The notes: generated by a model not told the origin, from the letters alone. Positions 27,966 to 38,643 are shown, numbered from the stretch's first letter. The stretch is 64,000 nucleotides of DNA from Endozoicomonas sp965208385 (GCA_965208385.1 CBDBOO010000118.1:24193-88192); one strand, 5' to 3'. Numbers and translations: made by a program.

Positions 27966-30900
27966 TGAATATAAATACTTGCCATAGTGAAGAACCATCA
28001 GAAAAACAGTCGAACCCCATATCTCTCAATGCCATTAATTTTCCGCTGCATGGTAATCGTTTAATTGAGGCCAGTGCCGGAACTGGAAAAACCTATACGA
28101 TTACCAGTCTCTATTTACGCATTATACTCGGCCATGGTGATGAATCATCCAGCCACGGCCAGCCATTAACAGTGGATCAGATTCTGGTGGTAACCTTCAC
28201 GGAAGCGGCCACAGGTGAACTCCGGGATAGAGTCAGATCACGAATTCATGAAGCCAGACTTGCCTTTATTGAGGGTCAGTCCAGTGATCCTTTTATTCAG
28301 CAATTAATGGATGATCTGGATCAGCACGCACATCGTATTCAACTGTTGCTGGCGGCAGAAAGACAAATGGATGAGGCCGCCATTTTTACCATTCATGGTT
28401 TCTGTCAACGCATGTTGAAACAGCACGCGTTTGAGAGTGGCACATTGTTTTCCAGCGAACTGGTTTCTGATATCGAACCTTTGTTGCATACCAGTGTGGC
28501 TGATTTCTGGCGCCAGCAACTTTATCCACTGGATAAGCCCATGGCTTCCCTGGTACGCAGTCTCTGGAAAATGCCTGATGATCTATTGCGGGACGTTCGG
28601 GGCTGGTTAGGATTACATGGGATAGACATTGAAGATCGTAATCTTCCTGACTCTATTGAGCATTTCCAAACAGCTTTTCTGGCACCCTGGCTGGAATTAA
28701 AACAACAATGGCGAGACGATACTGAAATAATCAATGAGCAGTTGAGAAACTGTGGATTGGCGGGAAACCGAAAACCCTTAAAAAAGCTCGGTCAGTTCAA
28801 TGCGTTTATACACTCTGACCAGCTGATTCCCAATATGGCCGGTGATGGCTGGGAATTATACGGCACTACAATCCTTGAGAAATCTTTAAAAAAGGGTGGC
28901 AGTCTACCTGAACACCCAGTGTTCCGACGCATTGATGTTTTGCTCGAAAAAGGTGCGAATTTGAAAGCAGCCCTGAAGGCTATTATTCAAAAAGAAGCAC
29001 TGTCGAGCATTAAAAACCAGCTGACAACCCTTAAAGCCAGTAAACATCAATTTTCGTTTGATGACCTACTCAGTAATCTGGCAGCTGCTTTGAAAAGTAA
29101 CTCTCTGAAAGACAACAGCGGCAAACATCTGGCCATGGCAATTCAAAACCAGTTTCGCATTGCCATGATTGATGAGTTCCAGGATACCGATCCTCAGCAG
29201 TACGATATTTTCAGTAAAATATATATTAACAACACTGAAAAGGCTGCAGGCCTGTTTATGATTGGAGACCCAAAACAGGCTATCTACGCTTTTCGCGGTG
29301 CAGATATTTTCACTTACATGCAGGCTCGCCGTCAGGTTAATTCCCACTACACGCTTGATACTAACTGGCGATCCACAACAGCAATGATCGAAACTGTTAA
29401 TACAATCTTTCAGAATGCCCTATCGCCTTTTATTTACGACACCGACATTCCTTTTGATCCCGTTAAACCCTCTCCCGGAGCCGGAAATAAACATCTCATG
29501 GATCACGGAGACGTATTGCCTGCCATGCAATTCTGGTTGCAGAATGGCGACGGCAGTACAGTGGGATCTACCGCCTACCTAGACACCATGACCCAAGCCA
29601 CAGCCAATGAAATAAACCGGCTTCTAACCGGCGCAAAAAATAATCAATGTAATATTGAGAAAAACGCCAGCGCCAAACCAGTACAGCCAGGCGACATTGC
29701 TGTACTGGTGCGTACCGGTCATCAGGGGCAGATGGTAAAAGAAGCGTTATCCAGGCAGGGCATCCCCAGCATTTATCTCAGTAATTCTGATTCTGTCTTT
29801 GCTTCTAAGGAAGCCACAGATGTACGCAGAATACTCAATGCCTGCCTGACACCCACTGATGAGCGCGCCCTCAAAGCCGCTTTGGCCACCGAACTTCTGA
29901 ATATGGATGCTGCAGGTCTGGATGCCCTGAATCACGATGAGCAAGCCTGGGAATCAGCTGTTGAAGAATTCAGCGATTACCAGCGGATATGGTCTGAACG
30001 TGGTGTACTGCCCATGATCAGGACTCTAATGAATCGCAGAGGTATTGCAGAGCAGTTGTTAACCACCGAGTTTGGCGAACGCCGATTGACCGACCTTCTC
30101 CACCTGGGAGAACTCCTCTCTTCTGCCAGTCAGGACCTGGAAAGTTTTCATGCTCTGCTGCGCTGGCTGGGAGAGCAGATTGAAAGACCCAATCGCAACG
30201 CCGATGAACAGCAACTGCATTTGGAGAGTGAACGCAATCTGGTAAAAATTGTTACCATCCATAAATCCAAAGGCCTTGAGTATAATATTGTTTTCCTGCC
30301 GTTTATCTGCAGCAGCCGTCCGGCAGAAAGCCCGCTTTATCACGACGAAAAATCAGGCGGCGCGATTCTGGAACTGACCGCACTCAAAGAAACCATGGAA
30401 AAAGCCGACAAAGAACGCCTGGCTGAAGACCTTCGCCTGCTCTACGTTGCGCTTACCCGATCAGTTCATAGTTGTTACCTTGGAATAGTCCCCTTTAAAT
30501 CAGGTAAATCCGCCAAGAGCAGTAAAACCGACCTCCACTTAACAGCCATTGGTCGTTTATTAAATAATGGGGATGTTATCGAGTGTGACAACCTGACCGA
30601 ATTACTCGATTCTCTGGCAGCTCGTTCAGAGCATATCTCTATTAACAAGCCTCCTCTGGATCCGCCAGGTTATTATCAACCAACAACAGAACCATCTCCT
30701 GAACTGGAAGCCCGTTCGTTCACTACTCAGATTGAAAAAGACTGGTGGGTCACCAGCTATTCAGCCCTTTCCCGTAACAGCCATAATCATCACTTTGTTA
30801 CTGATCCGGATGCAAGCCTTGAAACACCCGGACATGATATGGAAGTAGCGGCCGAAACCAGTCTGGCGCAGATCGAGGAATACAGCATGTTCCAGTTTCC

Positions 30901-31657
30901 CAAGGGTGCCAGGCCGGGAACCTTCATGCACAGTCTGTTTGAAGATATGGACATGGCACAGGCAAGAACAGGAGATATAACAGAATTTGTCACTGACAAA
31001 CTGCTCAGGGAGGGATATGAAGATCACTGGGTACCGGCTATTGAACAGATGCTCTCTCATTGCCTGTGTGCCAGTCTTGATGGTCAGTCGATGCAATTAC
31101 TGGATCTGCCTGACTCTGCCCGAAAAGTAGAGATGGAATTCTATTTACCCATAGACGAACTTCATGCCAGCCAATTGAATCAGTTGATATCCCGTCATGA
31201 TGAACTCAGTGCCCGGGCCGGTAAACTGGACTTCTACCAGGTAAAGGGGATGTTGAAAGGCTTTATCGATTTAACCTTCGAATATCAGGGGCGCTGGTAT
31301 GTCCTCGATTACAAATCCAACTGGCTTGGCAATAGTTTCACCGATTATTCAAGAGAACGAATGGCAGAGGTTATGGTTGATCATCGCTATGATCTTCAAT
31401 ACCAACTTTATTCACTGGCGCTGCATCGATTATTAAAACAAAGGCTGCGGGATTACGATTATGACCAGCATTTTGGTGGAATCATCTACCTGTTTCTCAG
31501 AGGAGTTCAGAAAGATGATCCGGATCGTCAAGGAATATACGACCACAAACCTTCCAGGATATTAATCGAACAGCTGGACGATTTATTTGCAGGAAATACC
31601 ACCCAGAATGCGCCCAAAGAGGTGAGTCAACCGGTACAAGGACCACCAGCATGCTGA
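27965..31657 (+). CDS. recB: Exonuclease V subunit RecB, helicase-nuclease
   Basis: 1230 aa; 3'-5' SF1A helicase plus the only nuclease of the RecBCD complex. Walker A EASAGTGKTYTI, motif II IDEFQDTDPQQ, motif III GDPKQAIYAFRG, motif VI VALTRS. The C-terminal nuclease shows GFIDLTFEYQGRWYVLDYKS, containing the catalytic Asp-Asp-Lys set. Overlaps recD by 7 nt. Length and motif order are normal; no separate ptrA lies in the cluster, unlike E. coli. Confidence 0.97.
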   Translation: MNINTCHSEEPSEKQSNPISLNAINFPLHGNRLIEASAGTGKTYTITSLYLRIILGHGDESSSHGQPLTVDQILVVTFTEAATGELRDRVRSRIHEARLAFIEGQSSDPFIQQLMDDLDQHAHRIQLLLAAERQMDEAAIFTIHGFCQRMLKQHAFESGTLFSSELVSDIEPLLHTSVADFWRQQLYPLDKPMASLVRSLWKMPDDLLRDVRGWLGLHGIDIEDRNLPDSIEHFQTAFLAPWLELKQQWRDDTEIINEQLRNCGLAGNRKPLKKLGQFNAFIHSDQLIPNMAGDGWELYGTTILEKSLKKGGSLPEHPVFRRIDVLLEKGANLKAALKAIIQKEALSSIKNQLTTLKASKHQFSFDDLLSNLAAALKSNSLKDNSGKHLAMAIQNQFRIAMIDEFQDTDPQQYDIFSKIYINNTEKAAGLFMIGDPKQAIYAFRGADIFTYMQARRQVNSHYTLDTNWRSTTAMIETVNTIFQNALSPFIYDTDIPFDPVKPSPGAGNKHLMDHGDVLPAMQFWLQNGDGSTVGSTAYLDTMTQATANEINRLLTGAKNNQCNIEKNASAKPVQPGDIAVLVRTGHQGQMVKEALSRQGIPSIYLSNSDSVFASKEATDVRRILNACLTPTDERALKAALATELLNMDAAGLDALNHDEQAWESAVEEFSDYQRIWSERGVLPMIRTLMNRRGIAEQLLTTEFGERRLTDLLHLGELLSSASQDLESFHALLRWLGEQIERPNRNADEQQLHLESERNLVKIVTIHKSKGLEYNIVFLPFICSSRPAESPLYHDEKSGGAILELTALKETMEKADKERLAEDLRLLYVALTRSVHSCYLGIVPFKSGKSAKSSKTDLHLTAIGRLLNNGDVIECDNLTELLDSLAARSEHISINKPPLDPPGYYQPTTEPSPELEARSFTTQIEKDWWVTSYSALSRNSHNHHFVTDPDASLETPGHDMEVAAETSLAQIEEYSMFQFPKGARPGTFMHSLFEDMDMAQARTGDITEFVTDKLLREGYEDHWVPAIEQMLSHCLCASLDGQSMQLLDLPDSARKVEMEFYLPIDELHASQLNQLISRHDELSARAGKLDFYQVKGMLKGFIDLTFEYQGRWYVLDYKSNWLGNSFTDYSRERMAEVMVDHRYDLQYQLYSLALHRLLKQRLRDYDYDQHFGGIIYLFLRGVQKDDPDRQGIYDHKPSRILIEQLDDLFAGNTTQNAPKEVSQPVQGPPAC

Positions 31658-33663
31658 ATCAACTAGAGACACTGGCTCAACAACAGACAATAAGAGCTCT
31701 GGATTACCAGTTTGCCCGGTTTATTTATTCCCTGAATAATCAGCCTTTACTGGCACTGTGCAGTGCATTAGTCAGCTATGAATTGGGGCAGGGTAATGTC
31801 TGTCTGTCTTTATCGACCTTTGACCCTCAACAACTATTTGATCTGGATGCTGCCTCTACAGAGAAACTGATTCAATCTGCAGGCGTTGAAACAGAAAACT
31901 GGTCAAGCCATCTTGCCTCCATGCCACAAGTCGGCGACGGTTCCAGCCCAACACCACTTGTGCTTGATCAGGGTCGTCTTTATCTTTACCGTTACTGGAA
32001 TTACGAAAAATCTGTTGCAAACTATCTAAGTCAATGCGCTTCTCTAGCTATGGATTACCAATCCATAGCCTCCATTTTAAATCGTTTATTTCAACGTGAT
32101 TACGAGTTTATTTTGCGTAATTGCGGAGATTTATCCCAGAGCCATTTGAAGCCTGCACTCATTAAGTGGTTGGATATAGAACAGGATAACCCGATAGACT
32201 GGGAGGCCATTGAAGGACTGTTTTCCGCCTCAACATCATCTGATGAGTTGCATGTACTGGATAATCTGATTCCAGAAAAATATTGTCTTAACTGGCAAAA
32301 GATTGCAGCAGCCCTAGCCGCTACAAGGCAGTTTTCAGTCATCAGCGGTGGACCCGGAACAGGAAAAACAACCACCGTTACCCGATTACTGGCATTACTC
32401 ATCGAAGAAGGATCGAATCAGGGCAGACTGCCCAATATAAAACTGGTCGCTCCCACTGGTAAAGCGGCCGCCAGGTTAACTGAATCTATTGGTGGAGCCC
32501 TGAAAGCGCTGAACTGTTCAGAAGAAGTCAGAAATCAAATCCCGGCACAGGCTGGCACCATCCACCGTCTATTGGGTGTTATTCCTGACCGTCCTGACTT
32601 TAGACATAACAAAGAGAATCCCCTGCATCTGGATATTCTGGTAGTCGATGAAGCCTCTATGGTCGATCTGCCATTAATGTACCGTTTACTGGAGGCATTA
32701 CCTGATCATGCTCGTCTTATTCTTCTGGGAGACCGCGATCAATTAGCATCGGTTGAAGCTGGCAGTGTACTGGGAGATATCTGTTCAGCTGCAGATTCCG
32801 GTTATTCCCTGGATCAAACCAGGAAACTGGAAAAACTGACTGGTTTTCAACTTAATGCCTTTAAGGAGAATCATGAGAAGAATATTGCAGGAGACAACCT
32901 TTGCCTGTTAAGAAAGAGTTACCGGTTTGATGCCAATTCAGGTATAGGGAAGCTGGCACAATCAATCAATGCCGGCAATCCACGTCAGGCCATCAGGTCT
33001 TTCTCCTCGGGTTTCACCGACATTTCATTATCATCGGCTGAAAACAGTGGTTATGCCAGCCTTATAAAATTATGCGTCGAGGGTTATCAACATTATCTCT
33101 CACTGGTCAATGATCAGGCGCCTGACACCGCCATACTGGATTCATTCAATGAATTTCAGCTACTTTGCGCCCTAAGAGAGGGTCCTTATGGCGTTCAGGG
33201 GCTCAATGAGGAAATACGGAATGCACTGACACGCTCGGGTCTAATTACCGGAGACAGTGTGTGGTACCAGGGTCGTCCGGTTTTGATCACCCGGAATGAT
33301 CATGGTCTTGGATTATATAATGGTGATATAGGCATCACTATCAGGGACAGCGATGGGCAGCTGAGAGTCATCTTTGAATTACCGGATAAATCAATTAAAC
33401 GGCTGAGACCCAGTCGATTGCCAGAGCATGAGACAGTATTTGCCATGACCGTTCATAAAAGCCAGGGGTCCGAGTTTATACATACTGTTTTCGTTCTGCC
33501 GGATCAGATAAACCCTGTTATCACCAGAGAACTGACCTATACAGGCGTCACGAGGGCAAAACAGAAACTGAGCCTGTTTGCTTCAGAAAAAACCCTGACT
33601 CAGGCAATCAATAACCCAACCATGAGGAAATCAGGTTTGGAAGACCGCCTGAAGAATCTCTGA
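31651..33663 (+). CDS. recD: Exonuclease V subunit RecD, 5'-3' helicase
   Basis: 670 aa (E. coli 608), SF1B motor. Walker A ISGGPGTGKTTTV, motif II VVDEASMVDLPLM, motif III LGDRDQLASVEAG, and the C-terminal UvrD_C_2 signature FAMTVHKSQGSEF with YTGVTRAK. Its start overlaps the recB stop. The stop is followed directly by an 11-bp hairpin (33668-33697). Confidence 0.97.
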   Translation: MLNQLETLAQQQTIRALDYQFARFIYSLNNQPLLALCSALVSYELGQGNVCLSLSTFDPQQLFDLDAASTEKLIQSAGVETENWSSHLASMPQVGDGSSPTPLVLDQGRLYLYRYWNYEKSVANYLSQCASLAMDYQSIASILNRLFQRDYEFILRNCGDLSQSHLKPALIKWLDIEQDNPIDWEAIEGLFSASTSSDELHVLDNLIPEKYCLNWQKIAAALAATRQFSVISGGPGTGKTTTVTRLLALLIEEGSNQGRLPNIKLVAPTGKAAARLTESIGGALKALNCSEEVRNQIPAQAGTIHRLLGVIPDRPDFRHNKENPLHLDILVVDEASMVDLPLMYRLLEALPDHARLILLGDRDQLASVEAGSVLGDICSAADSGYSLDQTRKLEKLTGFQLNAFKENHEKNIAGDNLCLLRKSYRFDANSGIGKLAQSINAGNPRQAIRSFSSGFTDISLSSAENSGYASLIKLCVEGYQHYLSLVNDQAPDTAILDSFNEFQLLCALREGPYGVQGLNEEIRNALTRSGLITGDSVWYQGRPVLITRNDHGLGLYNGDIGITIRDSDGQLRVIFELPDKSIKRLRPSRLPEHETVFAMTVHKSQGSEFIHTVFVLPDQINPVITRELTYTGVTRAKQKLSLFASEKTLTQAINNPTMRKSGLEDRLKNL

Positions 33664-33667
33664 CAAT

Positions 33668-33697
33668 AAAGCCGGATTATTGATGGTTAATCCGGCT
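33668..33697. terminator. Hairpin between convergent recD and DUF4250 gene
   Basis: Perfect 11-bp stem AAGCCGGATTA/TAATCCGGCTT with an 8-nt loop, lying between the recD stop and the stop of the minus-strand gene (whose TAA is inside the stem). No long U-tract on either strand; likely a shared bidirectional transcript end. Confidence 0.55.
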
Positions 33698-33881
33698 TGA
33701 ACTGGTTATTCTCAATCTGGTAATGATAGTGAATCTGTTTCATCATTCGCTCCATCTGTTTGATTGGCAGATCAAGATCGTCGGATAATTGCACCAACCC
33801 ACTGCAATTGAGCCTGAGTCGTTCATTCATAATACTGACCAGAATATGCGGCTCCAGTCGTTCAGGATGTATAATCTCCAT
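33687..33881 (-). CDS. DUF4250-like small protein
   Basis: 64 aa. The pattern HILVSIMNERLRLNCSGLVQL, then a short helix pair (LDLPIKQMERMMKQI) and the ending YHYQIENNQFKPD fit the DUF4250 family, where the closing Y-x-x-x-x-NQF is typical. Function unknown; fold probably a small helix-turn-helix. A strong ribosome site (GGGAGACTGTT before ATG) supports real translation. Convergent with recD. The 387 nt to nhaC upstream contain an unexplained 9-bp hairpin (34012-34038) and otherwise nothing recognised. Confidence 0.75.
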   Translation of the reverse strand: MEIIHPERLEPHILVSIMNERLRLNCSGLVQLSDDLDLPIKQMERMMKQIHYHYQIENNQFKPD

Positions 33882-34268
33882 AACAGTCTCCCTGAAATTA
33901 ACAGAGAAGAATATAGACTATCATTTCCTACTCAACACTCAGCAAAAAAAGGGAGGCCCGCACCATAATCACCACTTATACTTAAAGCATTGAACACTTG
34001 AACACACCCGCCTTTCGATTACACTCATCAATCGAAAGAAGACCCACTACACCACGCAACGCGTTACGTACTCTTACTCATAGATATTTTAAAATACTTT
34101 TAACCTACTAATTTAAAAGAATATTTTATTGAATCTGCATTGCATTTTTTTCACCAGAAACGGTAAATTCCAGAACAAAATCTGACATAGATCAAATCAT
34201 AACCTCTGTGAATATATGAGGATAAGCGACGAAATAACATCATTTAACAAAGCACACGGAGTTCATTA

Positions 34269-35699
34269 ATGGAGCAGAAAATAAAGCTGCCTTCCATGGG
34301 TCAGGTTTCCCTGGTTCTCGGAACATTCCTGGTTCTAGCATTTTCATTTACCGCTAAATTGAACTTACCCATCCAGCTTGCTCTCTCCATAGGCTGGTTT
34401 CTTGCCATGGGACTGGGTGTAAAACTTGGACATAAGTACAAGGATCTCGAAGGGGCCGCTGCAGAAGGTATTTTCAAAGGTACTGGCGCAATTCTTATTC
34501 TTCTGGCAGTTGGTGCGTTAGTAGGGACATGGATTGCCGGCGGTATTGTGCCATCTATCATCTATTACGGCCTGATGACCATTCATCCTTCCGTATTTCT
34601 TCTGGCAACCATGGTAATCTGCTCCATGACAGCTCTGGCTACAGGTACTTCCTGGGGTGCCGCAGGCACAGCCGGTATTGCCATGATGGGCATTGGTCAG
34701 GGCCTTGGTGTTCCCGCTCCGGTTACCGCTGGTGCAATTCTTTCAGGTGTTTACTTTGGCGACAAACTGTCTCCTCTTTCTGACAGTGTTATCCTTGCAT
34801 CATCTATGTCTGAAGTTGAAATTGTAGATCATATTAAAGGCATGCTGCCTATTAGCCTGACAGCCTATGTCCTCACTGCCATCGCCTTTACAGTGTATGG
34901 ATTTCAGTACGGTGGCAATGCTGACATGGCACAGGTTCAGGAAGTTATGGCGCTTATGAACGCCAATTTCAGCATTTCTATCATGGCATTTGTACCTGTT
35001 ATCGCCGTACTCGTTCTGCTGGCCAAGAAGTTTCCTTCTTATCCTGTCATCATGTTCGGTTCTGCCCTGGGTATGATCTGGGCAATCCTGTTCCAGGATC
35101 GCACGCCCATTGATGCCATGAGCGCTCTCTGGTCTCCTCTCGCCGTCGATTCCGGTAACGCATTTCTGGATAACATTCTGAACCGTGGCGGCATGTCTAA
35201 CATGCTGGGCTCTGTTGCTGTCATTATCTTCGGTCTTGGTTTCGGTGGCTTACTGGATAGAGTGGGTATTCTTGAAACCATCGCCCGTCAATTCGAAAAC
35301 AAAATCACCAATGAAGGCAACCTGACCGTATATACTGTTATCACTGCTTTCCTGGCCAATGTTTTCGGTTCTGCAATGTATGTCTCCCTGATCCTGACGC
35401 CTAAAATCATGTCCGGTAATTACGACCGCATGGGTGTCGATCGTCGTATGCTGTCACGCAGTTCCGAATTCGGTGGCACACTGACTTCAGGTATGGTTCC
35501 ATGGTCTGACAATGGTATTTTCATGGCAAGCCTGCTGGGCGTTTCCACCTTTGCTTATGTGCCTTATATGTGGATGAGCTTCATCAGCATTGGTCTGGTT
35601 ATAGCTTTTGCATACATGGGCAAGTTCCGCCCTACAGACAACAAATACGTGAAATCCGTTAAGGAAGAACCTGTTCAGGGTGATTTCGCAACGGCCTGA
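34269..35699 (+). CDS. nhaC: NhaC-family Na+/H+ antiporter
   Basis: 476-aa polytopic membrane protein, about 11-12 hydrophobic segments. Family features seen: IFKGTGAILILLAVGALVG, the TGTSWGAAGTAGIAMMGIG loop and GVYFGDKLSPLSDSVILASS, the ion-site region of NhaC. Good GGAG ribosome site. NhaC proteins extrude sodium in exchange for protons, which fits a marine organism; the substrate is inferred from family only. Followed by a clear terminator. Confidence 0.9.
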   Translation: MEQKIKLPSMGQVSLVLGTFLVLAFSFTAKLNLPIQLALSIGWFLAMGLGVKLGHKYKDLEGAAAEGIFKGTGAILILLAVGALVGTWIAGGIVPSIIYYGLMTIHPSVFLLATMVICSMTALATGTSWGAAGTAGIAMMGIGQGLGVPAPVTAGAILSGVYFGDKLSPLSDSVILASSMSEVEIVDHIKGMLPISLTAYVLTAIAFTVYGFQYGGNADMAQVQEVMALMNANFSISIMAFVPVIAVLVLLAKKFPSYPVIMFGSALGMIWAILFQDRTPIDAMSALWSPLAVDSGNAFLDNILNRGGMSNMLGSVAVIIFGLGFGGLLDRVGILETIARQFENKITNEGNLTVYTVITAFLANVFGSAMYVSLILTPKIMSGNYDRMGVDRRMLSRSSEFGGTLTSGMVPWSDNGIFMASLLGVSTFAYVPYMWMSFISIGLVIAFAYMGKFRPTDNKYVKSVKEEPVQGDFATA

Positions 35700-35713
35700 T
35701 ACGCTTTACTATG

Positions 35714-35748
35714 AAAACGTCGATCCATAAAAGGATCGGCGTTTTTAC
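35714..35748 (+). terminator. Rho-independent terminator of nhaC
   Basis: Stem AACGTCGATCC / GGATCGGCGTT (two wobble or mismatch positions) with loop ATAAAA, closing into GTTTTTAC; starts 15 nt after the nhaC stop. The 220 nt from here to ansA show no convincing gene. Confidence 0.85.
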
Positions 35749-35984
35749 TTTTCAGAATTGAATTCAGAATTGAAAATACTGTCTTTTGATTTGTTTTTGA
35801 CAACAGCCTTTCAGCACTGTGATTTGAGTGTTTCGACGGTAAATCAAAAGATAAAGATTGGACGTTATTCAGTCGATCTGGTATTTGTCTCAGCTCTCAC
35901 AGTTATTTTCGACAAAGAGCCGGACAGTCTGATCGTTACCCACGATCTATCCTCTGGTAGATCAGGATGAAACGGGGAAAATCA

Positions 35985-37013
35985 ATGAGCAAGAAAATTT
36001 ATGTTGCCTACACTGGCGGCACCATCGGTATGAAACCTACGGATTCAGGCTATGCGCCTGCAGATAATCTGATGGAATTGCTGGAAAAAAAATTGTCTGC
36101 AGATGTTTTAGCCAATTTGCCTGAGTTCCATCTCGTCGAGTATGAACAATTAATTGATTCCAGTAATATACGCCCCGATAACTGGTACCAGATTGCTTCC
36201 GATATAGCAGCACGTTACAACGAATTTGATGGTTTTGTTGTTCTTCATGGTACCGACACCATGGCATATTCCTGTTCGATGATCTCATTTATGCTTCAGA
36301 ATCTGAATAAACCGGTTATATTTACCGGCTCCCAGATTCCTCTCTGTGAAGCCCGAACAGATGGTCTGGAAAATTTTGTTGGCGCTCTGACCATGGCCAC
36401 GGATCATCGTATTAAAGAAGTCTGCCTGTACTTTAATGGCCGTCTATTACGGGGAAATCGGTCACGAAAGTTGAATGCCTACCTGTTTGACGCATTTGAC
36501 AGCCCGAATTACCCCTGGCTTGGCAGAGCAGATATTCATGTGGAACTCAGCGACCCCCTGCTTTGGAAACCAGAGGCACCTGAAAAATTTCAACTGAAGT
36601 GCGATAGTCATTCCCATGTTGGAATTCTGCAGTTATTCCCGGGAATCACCGCAGACTGGATGAGATCTGTCATGAATCAACCCATGGAGGCATTTATCCT
36701 GCGCACCTATGGAACCGGCAACGGTCCGGATGGTGACCTTGAACTTCTCAAGGTTTTCAGTGATGCGACCGAACAGGGAAAACTGATTGTAAACCTGACT
36801 CAGTGCCATCGAGGCACCGTTCATCAGGACAGTTATGCAGCAGGCTCAGCCCTGGCAAGAGCAGGAATTGTTGGCGGTTTGGATACCACCACTGAAGCTA
36901 TGTTCTGCAAACTCCATCATCTTTATTCCCAGGGAATGAGCGCAGATCAGGTGCGGAAGATGATTGGAACAAACCTGTCTGGTGAAATCACCGCCCTGAA
37001 GGATACTACCTGA
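35985..37013 (+). CDS. ansA: L-asparaginase I (cytoplasmic)
   Basis: 342 aa; hydrolyses asparagine to aspartate and ammonia. First catalytic threonine motif YTGGTIGM at the N-terminus and second motif VVLHGTDTMAYS near residue 85; no signal peptide, so type I. I use ATG at 35985, behind GGGGAAAA, over the ATG at 35967. Dimer/allosteric-domain residues TQCHRGTV and the GGLDTTTEAMFCKLHHL ending match the family. The 238 nt downstream include an imperfect hairpin (CCGGGAAC near 37126 with GTTTCCGG near 37148) of unknown meaning. Confidence 0.93.
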   Translation: MSKKIYVAYTGGTIGMKPTDSGYAPADNLMELLEKKLSADVLANLPEFHLVEYEQLIDSSNIRPDNWYQIASDIAARYNEFDGFVVLHGTDTMAYSCSMISFMLQNLNKPVIFTGSQIPLCEARTDGLENFVGALTMATDHRIKEVCLYFNGRLLRGNRSRKLNAYLFDAFDSPNYPWLGRADIHVELSDPLLWKPEAPEKFQLKCDSHSHVGILQLFPGITADWMRSVMNQPMEAFILRTYGTGNGPDGDLELLKVFSDATEQGKLIVNLTQCHRGTVHQDSYAAGSALARAGIVGGLDTTTEAMFCKLHHLYSQGMSADQVRKMIGTNLSGEITALKDTT

Positions 37014-37251
37014 TCATGCCTATAAAGGTATGAGCAAGAGCAGACAACAACTCTGCATCTTCTAGTACAACCGCTATATCCGGCGCCTTTGACGTTGCTG
37101 CTGCTTTGGCGACGCCAGCCTGGTCCGGGAACTTAGTTTGTCTAGGTTTCCGGGGGTTCACTCCCTTGCAGCCTTGAAGCCACTCTAAACCCTTTGGGTA
37201 TAGTGATTGTTCTGCCGTTATTTTTTTAAGTAATGGAGGAACAAAACCCTC

Positions 37252-38643
37252 TTATAAACCCTGAAAATATCTCCGATATTCAAACTCACTCACCTGATTA
37301 TCCTGCCATTGCCTGAAAGCCTGGTATTCATGTTTCCTGCTTAAACAATAATGGTCTTTCAATTCAAATCCGAAGGTTACTGCCGCAAGCCCGGAATGAG
37401 TGAATGCCTTAATTGCCCCCGGAATACTGTCAGGCAGAGGAATTAACCCTCTTGTTTTATTTTTTCCCTGCACAGGGAGTGTAGGCTCAAGTTTTTCACT
37501 GATACCCTGCAGACCGCTGGCCAGCATCGCGGCTATAGCCAGATGTGGCTGACTATCAGAACCCGGCACCCTGAATTCTATCCTGCTCTGCATGGAAGAA
37601 CCTCCATGTATCACACTCAGCATAACCAGCTTATCTTCATAACCCCAGTTGATGCCCTTTCTTTTCCAATACCCAGTCTTTTTTAACCGACGTATCCCAT
37701 TGATTGTCGGGCAATAGACCAGATGCATTTCTCTGGCAAAGTTGAGTAATCCGGCTAGATAATGAAGCCCAGTTCCGGAAATTTTATGTTTTTTATCCGC
37801 AAACAGATTTTTCCCGGTATTCAGATCGATCAGGGATTGATGGAAGTGCGCGCCAGCATTATCATTCTGTTTGTCCATACTCATTGTCGGCATGAACGAA
37901 GCCATCAAACCTCGCTCCGATGCCAGATCCCTGATAGCTTGCCGTGTCAGCAATATAGAATCACCCGCCAATAATGGGCTCTGCGGTTTCAGGGAAACCT
38001 CATAAAGGCCTGAAGCATGTTCGGTATTGGCCGACGTGAGCTCAATCCCCAAAAAACTCAGTCGGGTGCCCAGTTCAGATAGAAATTCACTCCAACCTAA
38101 CTGAGGACACTCATCCAGAGTCCGACGACTCTGCCCCCATGGTTTGAGCTGCTCAAACTGCCTGTTTTTTATACTCTCAACATCCATTTTAAACAGCCAG
38201 AACTCGATTTCAGCAGAGAACAATGCTGACATACCCAGTTTTAACAACTCGTTTTCCAGTTTCCGTAAGGGTTGACGGATATCCAGAGGATAGGTGCCAC
38301 CAGCCCGGGTAAAGAAATCCAATATTCCCAAAGCAAAGCCCGGTTTCCAGGGCATTACCCTGATACTGTCCGGATCCACCATTACCGGCAGACATTCAAA
38401 ACCGGTCTCATTACCAACATAGGGGGAAACAAAGCTGGGAATCACTTCCGGTGTTGCAGAAAATACATAGGTACAAAAACGCATGGGGGCAGTGAGATCC
38501 ACATGACACTCGATTCGAGATTGCATACGACCATGCAGATCAGGTGCAAGCAATTGTAAAAATCGAATCCCTTTTTCCCTGAACTCCCGGGCTATCTCAG
38601 AATATTTCTGTTGTCTACTCTGAGATTCGTCCTGATAGTTCAT
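37252..38643 (-). CDS. Glutamine-synthetase-like ligase (gamma-glutamylamine synthetase type)
   Basis: 463 aa. Catalytic GS barrel: SAEIEFWLF (metal-binding Glu), GLYEVSLKPQSPL, NDNAGAHFHQSLID (in place of the usual G-x-G-M-H-x-H-x-S) and RIEFRVPGSDSQPHLAIAAML (in place of ADANPYL). N-terminal beta-grasp region RFLQLLAPDLHGRMQSR. It lacks the adenylylation-loop tyrosine region of true GlnA and resembles the PuuA/gamma-glutamyl-amine ligase branch. Substrate unknown; no polyamine catabolic genes are adjacent. 62 nt behind ung on the same strand. Confidence 0.85.
   Translation of the reverse strand: MNYQDESQSRQQKYSEIAREFREKGIRFLQLLAPDLHGRMQSRIECHVDLTAPMRFCTYVFSATPEVIPSFVSPYVGNETGFECLPVMVDPDSIRVMPWKPGFALGILDFFTRAGGTYPLDIRQPLRKLENELLKLGMSALFSAEIEFWLFKMDVESIKNRQFEQLKPWGQSRRTLDECPQLGWSEFLSELGTRLSFLGIELTSANTEHASGLYEVSLKPQSPLLAGDSILLTRQAIRDLASERGLMASFMPTMSMDKQNDNAGAHFHQSLIDLNTGKNLFADKKHKISGTGLHYLAGLLNFAREMHLVYCPTINGIRRLKKTGYWKRKGINWGYEDKLVMLSVIHGGSSMQSRIEFRVPGSDSQPHLAIAAMLASGLQGISEKLEPTLPVQGKNKTRGLIPLPDSIPGAIKAFTHSGLAAVTFGFELKDHYCLSRKHEYQAFRQWQDNQVSEFEYRRYFQGL

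Noticed and set aside
35758..35970. 70-codon open frame upstream of ansA
   Set aside because: Needs a TTG start, lacks a ribosome site and has no recognisable or biased composition.
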